From DATAFF01 sp036257595 (GTDB lineage Bacteria > Pseudomonadota > Alphaproteobacteria > Rhizobiales > Aestuariivirgaceae), in contig DATAFF010000157.1 of assembly GCA_036257595.1 (NCBI GenBank), positions 1 through 50,130 of the forward strand: a DNA stretch of 50,130 nt, read 5' to 3'. Position numbers and translations under genes: made by a program. The notes under the pieces were generated by a model. That model did no database searches, was not told the origin of the DNA, and worked only from the letters and a program-made list of their open reading frames with translations. Within the stretch, counting starts at the first letter, position 1. Every line of letters begins with the position of its first letter. Below, one piece after another: positions 1 through 8,638 of this stretch.

Positions 1-48
1 CCGGTGCGGCTGGTGCGAACTCTGCCGAAACCGAAAGGGGAGCTCGCC

Positions 49-237
49 ATGCCAGGCCGTTTGATTGCGCTACTCTCGCTGATCCTTTTCGCCACGCCCG
101 CCGCCGCCCATCCCGGCCACCTTCTCGAGCGCATCGCAGGCCATGATCATCTCGCGACAGTCGTCCTGTTCGTCGCAGTGGTCCTCGTCATCGTGATGCT
201 CGCCGTCGCCGCCGTCACCCGCTCGCGCCGGCCTTGA
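49..237 (+). CDS. Small His-containing membrane protein (DUF6732-like)
   Basis: A 62-residue protein with an N-terminal signal-like hydrophobic stretch ending in an Ala-rich cleavage-like site (about residues 5-20). A short His-containing segment follows (HPGHL, then AGHDH, about 21-34), and then one strong transmembrane helix (about 36-55) with a basic tail. The ATG at 49 is preceded by an AAAGGGGAG ribosome site, so it is preferred to the upstream non-ATG start at 4. It lies 7 bases before cbiX. Small His-bearing membrane proteins are common near cobalt and cobalamin genes, so a metal-handling accessory role is an inference. The family name is from memory of similar proteins. Confidence 0.7.
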   Translation: MPGRLIALLSLILFATPAAAHPGHLLERIAGHDHLATVVLFVAVVLVIVMLAVAAVTRSRRP

Positions 238-244
238 GACAGCA

Positions 245-1333
245 ATGACCGCCAGGCTCGGCGTCATGCTATGCGGTCACGGCAGCCGCAACCGGCTCGC
301 CACCGCCGAATTCGCCAATCTTGCCGGCAAGCTCGCGGCGGCCTTCCCCCATTGGCCGGTCGAGCACGGCTATCTCGAATTCGCAACGCCGGTGATCCGC
401 GACGGCCTGGATGCGCTGCGCCGCAAGGGCGCAATGCGCATTCTCGCGGTTCCCGGCATGTTGTTCGCCGCCGGCCACGCCAAGAACGACATTCCCTCGG
501 TGCTCAACCGCTATGCCGCCGAGCATGGCATTGCCATCGACTACGGCCGCGAGCTCGGCGTCGAGCGCCGCATGATCGCGGCAGCGGCGGCGCGCCTCCG
601 CCAGGCACTCGCGACTTCGACGAAATCGGTGCCGCTGAGCGATACGCTGCTGGTGGTGGTGGGCCGCGGCTCCTCGGACCCCGATGCCAATTCCAATGTC
701 TCCAAGGTCACCCGCATGCTGGTCGAGGGCTTCGGCTTCGGCTGGGGCGAGACCTTCTACTCCGGCGTGACCTTTCCGCTGGTCGAGCCGGGGCTTCGTC
801 ACGCCGTCAAGCTCGGCTTTCCACGTATCGTCGTCTTTCCCTATTTCCTGTTCACCGGCGTGCTCGTCAGCCGCATCTACCGCCACGCCGAACGGGTGGC
901 GCAGGATCATCCGGAGATCGAATTCATCAACGCCCCCTATCTCAATGATCATCCGCTGGTCATCGAGACCTTCCGGGATCGCGTTGCCCAGATCCTCGAA
1001 GGCGACAACCGGATGAATTGCGGCCTGTGCAAGTACCGGGCCCAGGTGCTGGGCTTCGAGGGCGAGGTCGGGTCGCCGCAGATGAGCCATCATCACCATG
1101 TCGAGGGTATCGGCGGCGGCTGTCATCTTTGCGCGGGCCAATGCACCGGCGCCTGCCAGGAGCAGGAAAGCCAGCCCGATGACCATCACCATCACCACCA
1201 CCCCCATCATCATGGGCATGCGCACGATCACGCCCACCATCACCACCACCATCACGATCACGACCATTCTCACCGCAGCCCCTATCCGCACGCCGATCAT
1301 CCGCTCGGGCCACGAACCTTGAGAGGGCGCTGA
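245..1333 (+). CDS. cbiX: Sirohydrochlorin cobaltochelatase CbiX, long form with His/Cys-rich tail
   Basis: A class II chelatase that inserts Co2+ into sirohydrochlorin for cobalamin synthesis. The 362 residues hold two CbiX half domains: GHGSR at residues 11-15 carries the presumed metal-binding His12, and the second half has a GRGSSDPDAN motif near 137-148. The C-terminus has an MNCGLC motif (257-262), matching the MxCxxC Fe-S motif known in long bacterial CbiX proteins. A second Cys cluster follows (C293, C296, C300, C304), then a tail of about 40 residues that is mostly His with some Asp (about 314-350). The tail probably stores or captures metal. It starts the overlapping cob run, 1 base before cobH. 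Confidence 0.93.
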   Translation: MTARLGVMLCGHGSRNRLATAEFANLAGKLAAAFPHWPVEHGYLEFATPVIRDGLDALRRKGAMRILAVPGMLFAAGHAKNDIPSVLNRYAAEHGIAIDYGRELGVERRMIAAAAARLRQALATSTKSVPLSDTLLVVVGRGSSDPDANSNVSKVTRMLVEGFGFGWGETFYSGVTFPLVEPGLRHAVKLGFPRIVVFPYFLFTGVLVSRIYRHAERVAQDHPEIEFINAPYLNDHPLVIETFRDRVAQILEGDNRMNCGLCKYRAQVLGFEGEVGSPQMSHHHHVEGIGGGCHLCAGQCTGACQEQESQPDDHHHHHHPHHHGHAHDHAHHHHHHHDHDHSHRSPYPHADHPLGPRTLRGR

Positions 1334-1334
1334 A

Positions 1335-1997
1335 ATGCGCGGCGACTCGGGCCTCGGCTACCTTCGCGATCCGGAACGGATCTATGCCGAGTCCTTCGCC
1401 ATCATCCGCGCCGAGGCAAAGCTCAACGGCCTGCCGCCGGCGATCGCCGCCATCGCCGAGCGGCTGATGCATGCGTGCGGCATGACCGACCTCGTCCCGG
1501 AGCTCCGCTTCGATCCCGCGATTGGCGACAGCGCCCTCGCGGCGCTGAATGATGACGCCGCCATCCTCACCGATTGCGAGATGGCGCAGAAGGCGATCGT
1601 CGCAGCCCGCCTGCCGGCCCGTAACCAAATCATCTGCATGCTGAACGATGCGTCGGTGCCCGAGCTCGCCCGCCGCCTTGCCACCACCCGCTCGGCGGCC
1701 GCCGTCAGCCTGTGGCCGGCGCGGTTGAGCCAGGCGGTCGCCGTTATCGGCAATGCCCCGACCGCGCTGTTCGCCCTGCTCGAGGGGCTCGATAGCGGCT
1801 GGCCGAAGCCTGCCGCGATCATCGCATTTCCCGTCGGCTTTGTCGGTGCCGCCGAAGCCAAGCAGGAGCTGGCACGCGACAGCCGCGGCGTACCCTTCAT
1901 CACCCTGCTCGGGCGGCGCGGCGGCTCCGCCATGGCGGGGGCGGCGGTCAATGCCATCACCGGCGGAGCCGCCGGCTGGCCTACGGGCGAGCGATGA
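1335..1997 (+). CDS. cobH: Precorrin-8X methylmutase
   Basis: CobH/CbiC moves the methyl group from C11 to C12 of the corrin ring, giving hydrogenobyrinic acid (or its cobalt form). At 220 residues it matches the family's usual length. The N-terminal YLRDPERIYAESFAIIRAE block and the ADLVPELRF-like and DCEMA segments are typical of the family. The ATG at 1335 follows a GAGGGCGC ribosome site. The stop overlaps the cobL start in an ATGA junction, indicating translational coupling. Confidence 0.95.
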   Translation: MRGDSGLGYLRDPERIYAESFAIIRAEAKLNGLPPAIAAIAERLMHACGMTDLVPELRFDPAIGDSALAALNDDAAILTDCEMAQKAIVAARLPARNQIICMLNDASVPELARRLATTRSAAAVSLWPARLSQAVAVIGNAPTALFALLEGLDSGWPKPAAIIAFPVGFVGAAEAKQELARDSRGVPFITLLGRRGGSAMAGAAVNAITGGAAGWPTGER

Positions 1998-3208
1998 CCA
2001 CCCCCTGGATCACCGTCGTCGGCCTCGGCGAGGATGGCCGTGACGGCCTTGGACCGAAGGCTGTCGCTGCCATCGACGGGGCTCAGCATCTCGTCGGCGC
2101 GGCGCGTCATTTCGCCATCCTCGGCAGCGTCAAGGGCAAGGCCCACGCCTGGCCGACCCCGCTCGGTCGCATGTTCGAGGAGATGGCGCGCTGGCGCGGC
2201 ACCCCGACCGTGATCCTGGCGACCGGCGATCCGATGATGTTCGGCATCGGCAAGGCGCTGCTTGCCCATTTCGCACCCGACGAGATGACCATCCTGCCGC
2301 AGCTCTCGGCCTTCACTCTGGCCGCTGCGCGGCTCAAATGGCCGCTGCAGCATGTCGACGCCGTGTCCCTGCATGGCCGGCCGCCATGCCTCATCGAGCC
2401 CCTCATCGCGCCCGGCAATCGCATCATCGCGCTGACCAACGACCGCACCACCATTGCCGAGGTTGCGAGAAGACTCAGTCGGCGCGGGTTCGGCGGCAGC
2501 CGGCTCACCGTTCTCGAGCATATGAGCGGCAAGGCCGAGCGGGTGACCCGCTTCCTCGCCGAGGACGCCGATGTCCAAGAGCCCTTCGCCGACTTCCAAA
2601 CGCTTGCCATCGAGTGTCAGGCCGGCCCCGATGCGATCATCCTTCCGCGAATCCCTGGCCTGCCCGATTCCGCCTTTCAGCATGACGGGCAGCTGACCAA
2701 GCGCGAGATTCGTGCCGCGACCCTGGCGGCGCTCATGCCGTCGCCGCACCGACTCCTGTGGGACATCGGCGCCGGCTGCGGCTCGATCGCCATCGAATGG
2801 ATGCGCGCTGCCCGCAACGCCCGCGCCATCGCCTTCGAGCAGGTCCCTGAGCGCCTCGTCATGATCTCGGCCAATGCCGAAGCGCTGGGCACGCCGTCTT
2901 TGTCGATCGTGCCTGGATCGGCGCCGGCAAGCCTTGCCGGCCAGCCACCGCCCGATGCCGTTTTCATCGGCGGTGGGGTGAGCGATGAAGCGATCTTTGC
3001 CGCCGTTTGGCCGCGGCTGACGGCTGGCGGCATGCTCGTCGCCAACACCGTCACGCTCGAGGGCAATGCCCGCCTGACCGCCCTTCAGCAGAGCCATGGT
3101 GGCGATCTTATCGGGATCGACCTCGCCTATCTCGAGCCGCTCGGCAGCCGCAGAGGCCTCCGGCCGCGCATGCCGATCCTGCAATGGCGGGTCCAGAAAC
3201 CATGGTAG
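1994..3208 (+). CDS. cobL: Precorrin-6Y C5,15-methyltransferase (decarboxylating)
   Basis: CobL methylates C5 and C15 and decarboxylates the ring-C acetate. At 404 residues it is the normal bifunctional fusion. The N-terminal CbiE-type tetrapyrrole methylase domain (about 1-210) has the VVGLGEDGRDGL loop and the ATGDPMMFG motif. The C-terminal CbiT-type Rossmann methyltransferase (about 220-404) has the SAM loop DIGAGCGS near residue 256. Both ends overlap neighbours: ATGA with cobH, and the cobI ATG lies inside the last codons. Confidence 0.95.
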   Translation: MTTPWITVVGLGEDGRDGLGPKAVAAIDGAQHLVGAARHFAILGSVKGKAHAWPTPLGRMFEEMARWRGTPTVILATGDPMMFGIGKALLAHFAPDEMTILPQLSAFTLAAARLKWPLQHVDAVSLHGRPPCLIEPLIAPGNRIIALTNDRTTIAEVARRLSRRGFGGSRLTVLEHMSGKAERVTRFLAEDADVQEPFADFQTLAIECQAGPDAIILPRIPGLPDSAFQHDGQLTKREIRAATLAALMPSPHRLLWDIGAGCGSIAIEWMRAARNARAIAFEQVPERLVMISANAEALGTPSLSIVPGSAPASLAGQPPPDAVFIGGGVSDEAIFAAVWPRLTAGGMLVANTVTLEGNARLTALQQSHGGDLIGIDLAYLEPLGSRRGLRPRMPILQWRVQKPW

Positions 3209-3909
3209 CGCCCGCGACCTTCTACGGCATCGGCGTTGGCCCGGGCGACCCGGAGCTGCTGACGCTGAAGGCCCGCCGCATCATCGGCACCGTCCCGGTC
3301 GTCGCCTTTCCGAGGACCGAAAGCGGTGACAGCCTAGCCCGTCGCATTGCCGCGCCGCATCTCCCGCGCGGCATTGTCGAGCTCCCGGTTGCCCTGCCCA
3401 TGGCGGTCGACCGCGAGCCGGCGCGGGGCGCCTATGACCGCGCTGCTGAAGCAATCGCCTCCCATCTCTCGACCGGCCGCGACGTCGCCTTTCTCTGCGA
3501 GGGCGACCCGTTCTTCTATGGCAGCTTCATGTATCTCCATGCCCGGTTGCGGCGCGACTTCCACTGCGAGGTGGTGCCTGGCGTGCCATCGCTGGTGGCG
3601 GCAGCGGCGGTCGCCGGGCGCCCCTTGGCCTCGCGCAACGACGTGATGACAGTGCTGCCGGCGCCGCTCGACACCGACAGGCTCAAGGCGGCGATCGCCG
3701 GCAGCGACTCGCTGGTGATCGTCAAGGTCGGCCGCCACTTTCCGAAGATTCGCGCGCTGCTGCGCGACGCCGGTCTCGCGGACCGCGCCGTGATCGTCGC
3801 GCGCGCCACCCATCCCGATCAGCAGGTCACCCCGCTCGCCGAGATCCCGGAAGGCGAGCAGCCCTATTTCTCCACCATTCTCCTCTACAAGGGCAGCGAG
3901 CCATGGTGA
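3202..3909 (+). CDS. cobI: Precorrin-2 C20-methyltransferase
   Basis: CobI/CbiL transfers a methyl group from SAM to C20 of precorrin-2 or cobalt-precorrin-2. The open frame runs further upstream inside cobL. The ATG at 3202 is chosen because it overlaps the cobL stop (ATGGTAG) and gives a 235-residue protein starting just before the canonical GIGVGPGDPELLTLKA motif. The CEGDPFFYGSF motif (about residues 99-109) and the VVPGVPS motif mark a tetrapyrrole methylase. Whether it prefers the metal-free or the cobalt substrate cannot be read from the sequence. Confidence 0.93.
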   Translation: MVAPATFYGIGVGPGDPELLTLKARRIIGTVPVVAFPRTESGDSLARRIAAPHLPRGIVELPVALPMAVDREPARGAYDRAAEAIASHLSTGRDVAFLCEGDPFFYGSFMYLHARLRRDFHCEVVPGVPSLVAAAAVAGRPLASRNDVMTVLPAPLDTDRLKAAIAGSDSLVIVKVGRHFPKIRALLRDAGLADRAVIVARATHPDQQVTPLAEIPEGEQPYFSTILLYKGSEPW

Positions 3910-5666
3910 GCCGCCCCGCCGTGATCGTGGTGGCGCGCTCGAGCTTGCCGCTCGCCCGCACGATCGCGAACCACCTCGATGGCGATGTGATGGAGGGAGC
4001 GGACGCTCTGGTCAGCGCCTTTCTCGCCCACCGCCCGGTCGTCGCCCTCTGTGCCGCCGGCATCGTCATCCGCAAGCTCGCGTCGCATCTCGGGCGCAAG
4101 GCCGAGGACCCGCCGGTCATCGCCGTCGCGGAGAACGGCTCCGTCGCTGTGCCGCTCCTCGGCGGTCATCATGGCGCCAATGCGCTTGCCCGCATCATCG
4201 CCGGTCTGTTGGGCGGCACCGCCGCCATCACCACCGCGAGCGATGCCCGCTTCGGCATCGCGCTGGACGACCCGCCGCCCGGCTGGTCGCTCGCCAATCC
4301 TGAGCACCACAAGAGCTTTGCCATGGCCTTGCTCGACGGCGCGAGCGTGCGCCTGATCGGTCATGCTCCCTGGCTCGCAACCTTGCCGCATGATCCACGA
4401 GGGTTCCTCTCCATCCGCATCACCGAGGAGATCGCCGCGGGCAGCGACGACGAGCTGGTGTTCGTGCCGCGAACCCTCGCGGTCGGCGTCGGCTGCGAGC
4501 GCGGCACCGCGCCTGAGGAGCTGATCAGGCTCGTCACCGAAACTCTTGCCGCCCGCAATCTGAGCTTGGCGGCCGTCGCCGGCGTGTTCTCGCTCGATCT
4601 CAAGGCCGACGAGGCGGCGGTGACCGCACTTGGCCGCGCCCTCGACGCACCGGTGCGTTTTTTCTCGACCGAGGAGCTGAGCGCCGAGTCGGCGCGGCTG
4701 ATGAACCCTTCCGAGGTCGTCATGCGCGAGATCGGCATTGCCGGCGTCGCCGAGGCCGCCGCTCTGGCCGCCGCCGGCCCGGAGGCAAGCCTCGTCATCG
4801 CCAAGACCCGTTCGGCTCGCGCCACGCTCGCAGTGGGGCGCGCCGAAACTCCGCTGATCGAGTTGCCGGGACGGGCGCGCGGTCGCCTGTCGGTCGTCGG
4901 CCTCGGGCCTGGTGCCCCGACTTTGCGCAGTCCCGCCGCCGTCGCGGCGCTCGTCCAGGCCACCGACTGGATCGGCTATGGACCTTATCTCGATCTTGCG
5001 GCCGACCTCGCCGGCGGACAGACCCAGCACCGCTATCCGATCGGTGCCGAGGCGGACCGCGTCCATCATGCCATCCGGTTGGCGAGCGAAGGCCGCGACG
5101 TCTGCCTCCTCTGCTCCGGCGATTCGGCGATCTACGGCATGGCGAGCCTAGCGGCGGAGATGCTCGACCCGGCCTCATCCATCGCGGTCGAGCCGGCCTG
5201 GCGCCGCATCGAGCTCGAGGTGGTCCCCGGCATCTCGGCCTTCCAGGCCGCCTCGGCCGCAGCCGGCGCCCTGATCGGTCATGATTTCTGCTCAATATCG
5301 CTGTCCGATCTCATGACCCCGTGGTCCGATATTGAGAGCCGCATCCGCGCCGCCGCCGCGGGCGACTTCGTGACCGCCCTCTACAATCCGCGCTCGCTCC
5401 GCCGGCGCGACCAGCTGGACCGGGCGATCGCCATCTTGCGAGAGCATCGCACCGCCGCGACCCCGGTGCTCACCGCCGCCAATCTCGGGCGAGGCGGCGA
5501 GCGCGTCAGCATCGCGCCGCTCTCCGAGTTCGACTCCGAGAGCATCGACATGCTGACGATCGTGATCGTCGGGTCGCGGCAGAGCCGGATCTATCAGCGG
5601 GGCGACGGCCGGATCATCGCCTATACACCGCGCGGCTACGCCACCAGCCGGGAGAAGCGGACATGA
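3903..5666 (+). CDS. cobJ: CbiG-CobJ fusion: cobalamin biosynthesis protein / precorrin-3B C17-methyltransferase
   Basis: A 587-residue two-part protein. Residues 1 to about 320 are a complete CbiG: the N-terminal domain has AAGIVIRKLA, DPPV and PLLGGHHGAN, a middle domain follows, and a CobE-like domain has VGVGCERGT. CbiG opens the ring-A delta-lactone in the cobalt-early route. From about residue 325 a tetrapyrrole methylase begins (VVGLGPGAP, CSGDSAIYGMA, VVPGISAFQAA, TALYNPRS), which is CobJ/CbiH, responsible for C17 methylation and ring contraction. The start overlaps the cobI stop and the stop overlaps the cobM start. Fusing the two steps fits direct passing of an unstable ring-contracted intermediate (inference). 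Confidence 0.92.
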   Translation: MVSRPAVIVVARSSLPLARTIANHLDGDVMEGADALVSAFLAHRPVVALCAAGIVIRKLASHLGRKAEDPPVIAVAENGSVAVPLLGGHHGANALARIIAGLLGGTAAITTASDARFGIALDDPPPGWSLANPEHHKSFAMALLDGASVRLIGHAPWLATLPHDPRGFLSIRITEEIAAGSDDELVFVPRTLAVGVGCERGTAPEELIRLVTETLAARNLSLAAVAGVFSLDLKADEAAVTALGRALDAPVRFFSTEELSAESARLMNPSEVVMREIGIAGVAEAAALAAAGPEASLVIAKTRSARATLAVGRAETPLIELPGRARGRLSVVGLGPGAPTLRSPAAVAALVQATDWIGYGPYLDLAADLAGGQTQHRYPIGAEADRVHHAIRLASEGRDVCLLCSGDSAIYGMASLAAEMLDPASSIAVEPAWRRIELEVVPGISAFQAASAAAGALIGHDFCSISLSDLMTPWSDIESRIRAAAAGDFVTALYNPRSLRRRDQLDRAIAILREHRTAATPVLTAANLGRGGERVSIAPLSEFDSESIDMLTIVIVGSRQSRIYQRGDGRIIAYTPRGYATSREKRT

Positions 5667-6472
5667 CAGTCCATTTCATCGGCGCCGGACCGGGTGCGCC
5701 CGACCTCATCACGCTCAGGGGACACGCCCTGATCGGTTCCTGTCCGGTCTGCCTCTATGCCGGTTCGCTGGTGCCGCCCGAGATCGTCGCGGCGGCACCG
5801 GAAGGGGCGCTCGTCATCGACACCGCCTCCATGTGCCTCGACGACATTCTTGCCGAGATGGCCAAGGCCCATGCAAAAGGCAAGGATGTCGCCCGCGTCC
5901 ATTCCGGCGACCCGTCGCTTTATGGCGCCATCGCCGAGCAGATGCGCGGCCTCGACCGGCTGGGCATACCCTATGACGTCTGCCCGGGCGTGCCGGCCTA
6001 TGCCGCCGCTGCCGCCAGTTTGAAGTTGGAGTTGACGCTCCCCGAGGTCGCCCAGACGATCATCCTGACCCGCACCACCATGCAGGCGAGCAGCATGCCG
6101 CCCGGCGAGGAGCTCGCCGAGCTCGGGCGCTCGCGCGCCACCCTTGCCATTCATCTTTCGGTGCGAAACCTACGCTTCATCGAGCGCGCACTCACGCCGC
6201 ATTATGGCAGCGAGTGTCCGGTTGTGGTGGTCTACCGCGCCAGCTGGCCGGACGAGCAGATCATCCGCGGCACGCTCGCCACCATCGCCGCCAAGGTCCG
6301 TGCCGCCAGGATCACGCGCACGGCGCTGATCCTGGTCGGCCACGTCCTCGATAACCATCATTTTCGCGATTCAGCCCTCTACGATCCGACCCATGAGCAT
6401 GTGCTCAGACACCGGCGGACCGCAGCCGCCGGCGCATCCGTTCCTCGAGCGCGAGCACCGCGTTCTGCGTGA
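5663..6472 (+). CDS. cobM: Precorrin-4 C11-methyltransferase
   Basis: CobM/CbiF methylates C11 of precorrin-4 or cobalt-precorrin-4. The 269 residues carry the family signatures: FIGAGPGAPDLITLRG at the N-terminus, ARVHSGDPSLYGA (about 75-87), VCPGVPAYAAAAA (about 109-121) and a Thr/Met-rich loop with RTTMQASSMP. The ATG overlaps the upstream stop. Its last 68 bases overlap, on the other strand, the 3' end of the DUF1127 gene. It is the last cob gene seen; cobK and cobF homologues are not in the window. Confidence 0.95.
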   Translation: MTVHFIGAGPGAPDLITLRGHALIGSCPVCLYAGSLVPPEIVAAAPEGALVIDTASMCLDDILAEMAKAHAKGKDVARVHSGDPSLYGAIAEQMRGLDRLGIPYDVCPGVPAYAAAAASLKLELTLPEVAQTIILTRTTMQASSMPPGEELAELGRSRATLAIHLSVRNLRFIERALTPHYGSECPVVVVYRASWPDEQIIRGTLATIAAKVRAARITRTALILVGHVLDNHHFRDSALYDPTHEHVLRHRRTAAAGASVPRARAPRSA

Positions 6473-6668
6473 GCGGCACCCGCTCGGCCCATTCGACGTC
6501 GCCGCGCGTCAAACCGATGTCGCGCAACATATGATCATCGAGGCTCGCCAGGTGCTTGACCGAGCGGTGCGCCTGCCAATGGCGCCACAACGCCCCGATG
6601 TTCAGGAAAGAGGTGATCTCGCCGAGCGCCCCGGCACGGTCTTCGAGATATTCGTGCGTCGTGGTCAT
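6405..6668 (-). CDS. DUF1127 domain protein (YjiS-like)
   Basis: A small protein of 87 residues. The C-terminal half has the DUF1127 pattern: a conserved Trp, then LASLDDHMLRDIGLTRGDVEW. The start is set at the second Met because AAGGTGACGAAA precedes it; the frame is open 12 codons further upstream. DUF1127 proteins are small, basic and often linked to stress or phosphate and carbon control through RNA binding, but no role is established for this one. It is convergent with cobM, overlapping its 3' end by 68 bases, and divergent from the LysR gene. Confidence 0.85.
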   Translation of the reverse strand: MTTTHEYLEDRAGALGEITSFLNIGALWRHWQAHRSVKHLASLDDHMLRDIGLTRGDVEWAERVPLTQNAVLALEERMRRRLRSAGV

Positions 6669-6737
6669 TTTCGTCACCTTCTTCGTTTGATTCCGCTTCA
6701 CCAACTAGGCCTAAGGTGATGCTAAAAGCGCATTGCG

Positions 6738-6765
6738 ACAAACGAGTAATCGGCCGTATATTTGT
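6738..6765. promoter_or_regulatory. Possible LysR operator in divergent DUF1127/lysR region
   Basis: An interrupted dyad, ACAAA (6738-6742) and TTTGT (6761-6765), flanks a CGGCCG palindrome (6751-6756). It lies just upstream of the LysR start and between two divergent genes. LysR-type regulators usually bind such dyads and repress themselves while controlling the divergent gene. The assignment rests on position and symmetry only. Confidence 0.3.
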
Positions 6766-6780
6766 GACGACTGATCACAG

Positions 6781-7731
6781 ATGGAGCTTGGCGTGGCGGC
6801 CCGTCGTCTTCCGCCTCTCAATGCCCTCCGCGCCTTCGAGGCAGCGGCCCGTCTCCTGAGTTTTTCCAGGGCCGCCGACGAGCTGCACATCACCCATGGG
6901 GCGGTCAGCCGCGCCATCCGCCAGCTGGAAAGCGATCTCGGAATTCACTTGTTTCAGCGCACGACACGCTCGGTAAAACTCACCCCGACGGGCGCCTCCT
7001 ATGCCCGCGAGGTCCGCGATGTCCTCGACCATCTGGCGGCCGCCACCGTCGCCGCCACCGGCCCGCAATCATCGGGATTGCTCAACCTCAGCACGGTCGA
7101 CTCGCTCGCCGCCAAATGGCTGGTGCCCCGGCTCTTCCGCTTTCGCCGCGCCCACCCCGAGATCGATGTGCGGCTGTCGACCTCGGAGCGGCTGGTCGAC
7201 TTCGTCAATGACGGCATGGACATCGCCATTCGCTATGGCCAGGGGCGCTATCCCGGGCTCCAGTCGGACCTGCTGATGGAGGAGGACCTTTCGCCCGTCT
7301 GCAGCCCCGCCCTGCTCGAAGGACCGCACCCGCTGCATACGCCTAAGGATCTCAAATATCACACGCTGATCCATGACGATTTTCATATCGATTGGGCGAC
7401 GTGGCTGCGCACGGCAGGAATCACCGACATCGATCCGCATCGCGGCCCGCGCTTTTACTCCTCCGAGCATGCAGTTCAGGCGGCGGTGCTCGGCGAAGGC
7501 GTCATCCTCGGCCGCAGTGCGCTCGTCTCCGACGATCTCGCGTCGGGGCGCCTGATCCGGCCGTTCACGATCCGCCTGCCGGCCGGCCTTGCCTATTACG
7601 TCGTCTATCCCGCCCGCTCCCTCCGGCGCGCCAGTGTCAAGATGTTTCGCGACTGGCTCCTGGCCGAGGCCGCCGCCGAGAACGAGCAGGAACTCAGCGA
7701 CTCGCCGCAGCGCGCCGCAGCCGATCGTTGA
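6781..7731 (+). CDS. LysR-family transcriptional regulator (GcvA-like)
   Basis: A 316-residue LysR regulator. The N-terminal winged HTH (about residues 10-68) has the GcvA-subfamily look: LNALRAFEAAARLLSFSRAADEL, then HGAVSRAIRQLE. A co-inducer-binding domain of the periplasmic-binding fold follows (about 95-300). It is divergent from DUF1127, its likely target by the usual LysR arrangement. Its last 38 bases overlap the 3' end of tsaC on the other strand. The effector is not predictable. Confidence 0.92.
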   Translation: MELGVAARRLPPLNALRAFEAAARLLSFSRAADELHITHGAVSRAIRQLESDLGIHLFQRTTRSVKLTPTGASYAREVRDVLDHLAAATVAATGPQSSGLLNLSTVDSLAAKWLVPRLFRFRRAHPEIDVRLSTSERLVDFVNDGMDIAIRYGQGRYPGLQSDLLMEEDLSPVCSPALLEGPHPLHTPKDLKYHTLIHDDFHIDWATWLRTAGITDIDPHRGPRFYSSEHAVQAAVLGEGVILGRSALVSDDLASGRLIRPFTIRLPAGLAYYVVYPARSLRRASVKMFRDWLLAEAAAENEQELSDSPQRAAADR

Positions 7732-8638
7732 TTGCCAGCCCAAGCCCGGTTTCGGGGATCGGCATGATGGCGATGCGCGCGACATTGCGCCGATCGAGCT
7801 GATGGAGAATGCGAAACAGATTGGCGGCAGCCTCGATGAGATCACCGCTTTCCGAGAGCGCGACCGTGTCGCCCTGATGCGCGCCGACAGATGCACCGAA
7901 GGTGACGAACACTTCGTCAGGCCGCGCGGCCGTCGCGTTCAACCGGAGAGAAGCGCGCGGCGCATAATGGCTGGCGAGCTGGCCGGGGCTCGTCGGCCGA
8001 TCGGCATCGGCTCTGGCATCCGGCAAGCGGCGACCGAGCACCGCCTCGATCGCCTCGCGCGGCACCCCGCCCGGCCTGTGCAGCGCCGGCCCGTCGCCAA
8101 GGCACGACACGATCGTCGATTCGACGCCGATCGCCGTCGGCCCGCCATCCAGGACCGCGGCGATGCGCTCGCCAAGCGTCGCGACCACATGCTCGGGCAA
8201 TGTCGGGCTAAGCCGACCGGAGGGATTGGCGCTCGGCGCCGCGATCGGTCGCCCGACCAGCGCGAGCAGCCTCTGCGCCATCGGATGCGCCGGCAGGCGC
8301 AAGCCGACGCTGTCGAGACCGGCGGTGGCGAGAGGCGAGATCGCCGATTTTGCCCGCCGTGCCACCACCAGCGTCAGCGGCCCCGGCCAGAAGGCCTCGG
8401 CGAGCTTCTCCGCCGTTGCATTGAACGCGCCATGCTCGGCCGCCGCCGCGACACTGGCGACATGGATGATCAGCGGGTTGAAACTTGGGCGGCCTTTGGC
8501 CTCGAACAGCCGGGCAACCGCCGCATCGTTGCTGGCATCGGCCCCGAGCCCGTACACCGTTTCGGTCGGGAAGGCCACCAGCGCCCCGTCCTCGAGGAGC
8601 CCTGCAGCCACTGCAGGGTCGTGCGTCACGATAGTCAT
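7694..8638 (-). CDS. L-threonylcarbamoyladenylate synthase (Sua5/TsaC family)
   Basis: Makes threonylcarbamoyl-AMP from Thr, bicarbonate and ATP for t6A37 of ANN-decoding tRNAs. The 314 residues form the long, Sua5-type architecture: a YrdC domain (about 10-200) with PTETVYGLG, KGRPSFNPLIIHV and the SANPSG motif, a SPGQLASHYAP linker, and a C-terminal Sua5 domain. The frame is open further upstream; the ATG at 8638 is chosen because it forms an ATGA overlap with the phosphatase gene and begins the conserved domain. It is the last gene of an overlapping minus-strand operon. Confidence 0.93.
   Translation of the reverse strand: MTIVTHDPAVAAGLLEDGALVAFPTETVYGLGADASNDAAVARLFEAKGRPSFNPLIIHVASVAAAAEHGAFNATAEKLAEAFWPGPLTLVVARRAKSAISPLATAGLDSVGLRLPAHPMAQRLLALVGRPIAAPSANPSGRLSPTLPEHVVATLGERIAAVLDGGPTAIGVESTIVSCLGDGPALHRPGGVPREAIEAVLGRRLPDARADADRPTSPGQLASHYAPRASLRLNATAARPDEVFVTFGASVGAHQGDTVALSESGDLIEAAANLFRILHQLDRRNVARIAIMPIPETGLGLAINDRLRRAAASR

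Noticed and set aside
1..48. Cobalamin riboswitch upstream of the cob genes
   Set aside because: Only 48 bases are available and no B12 box is seen; it may lie left of the window.
269..1300. 343-codon minus-strand frame opposite cbiX
   Set aside because: Shadow of a clear CbiX gene; its composition (Met/Val/His-rich) is the complement of the His tail, with no domain.
1382..3184. 600-codon minus-strand frame opposite cobH and cobL
   Set aside because: Crosses two well-supported overlapping genes and has no recognisable domain.
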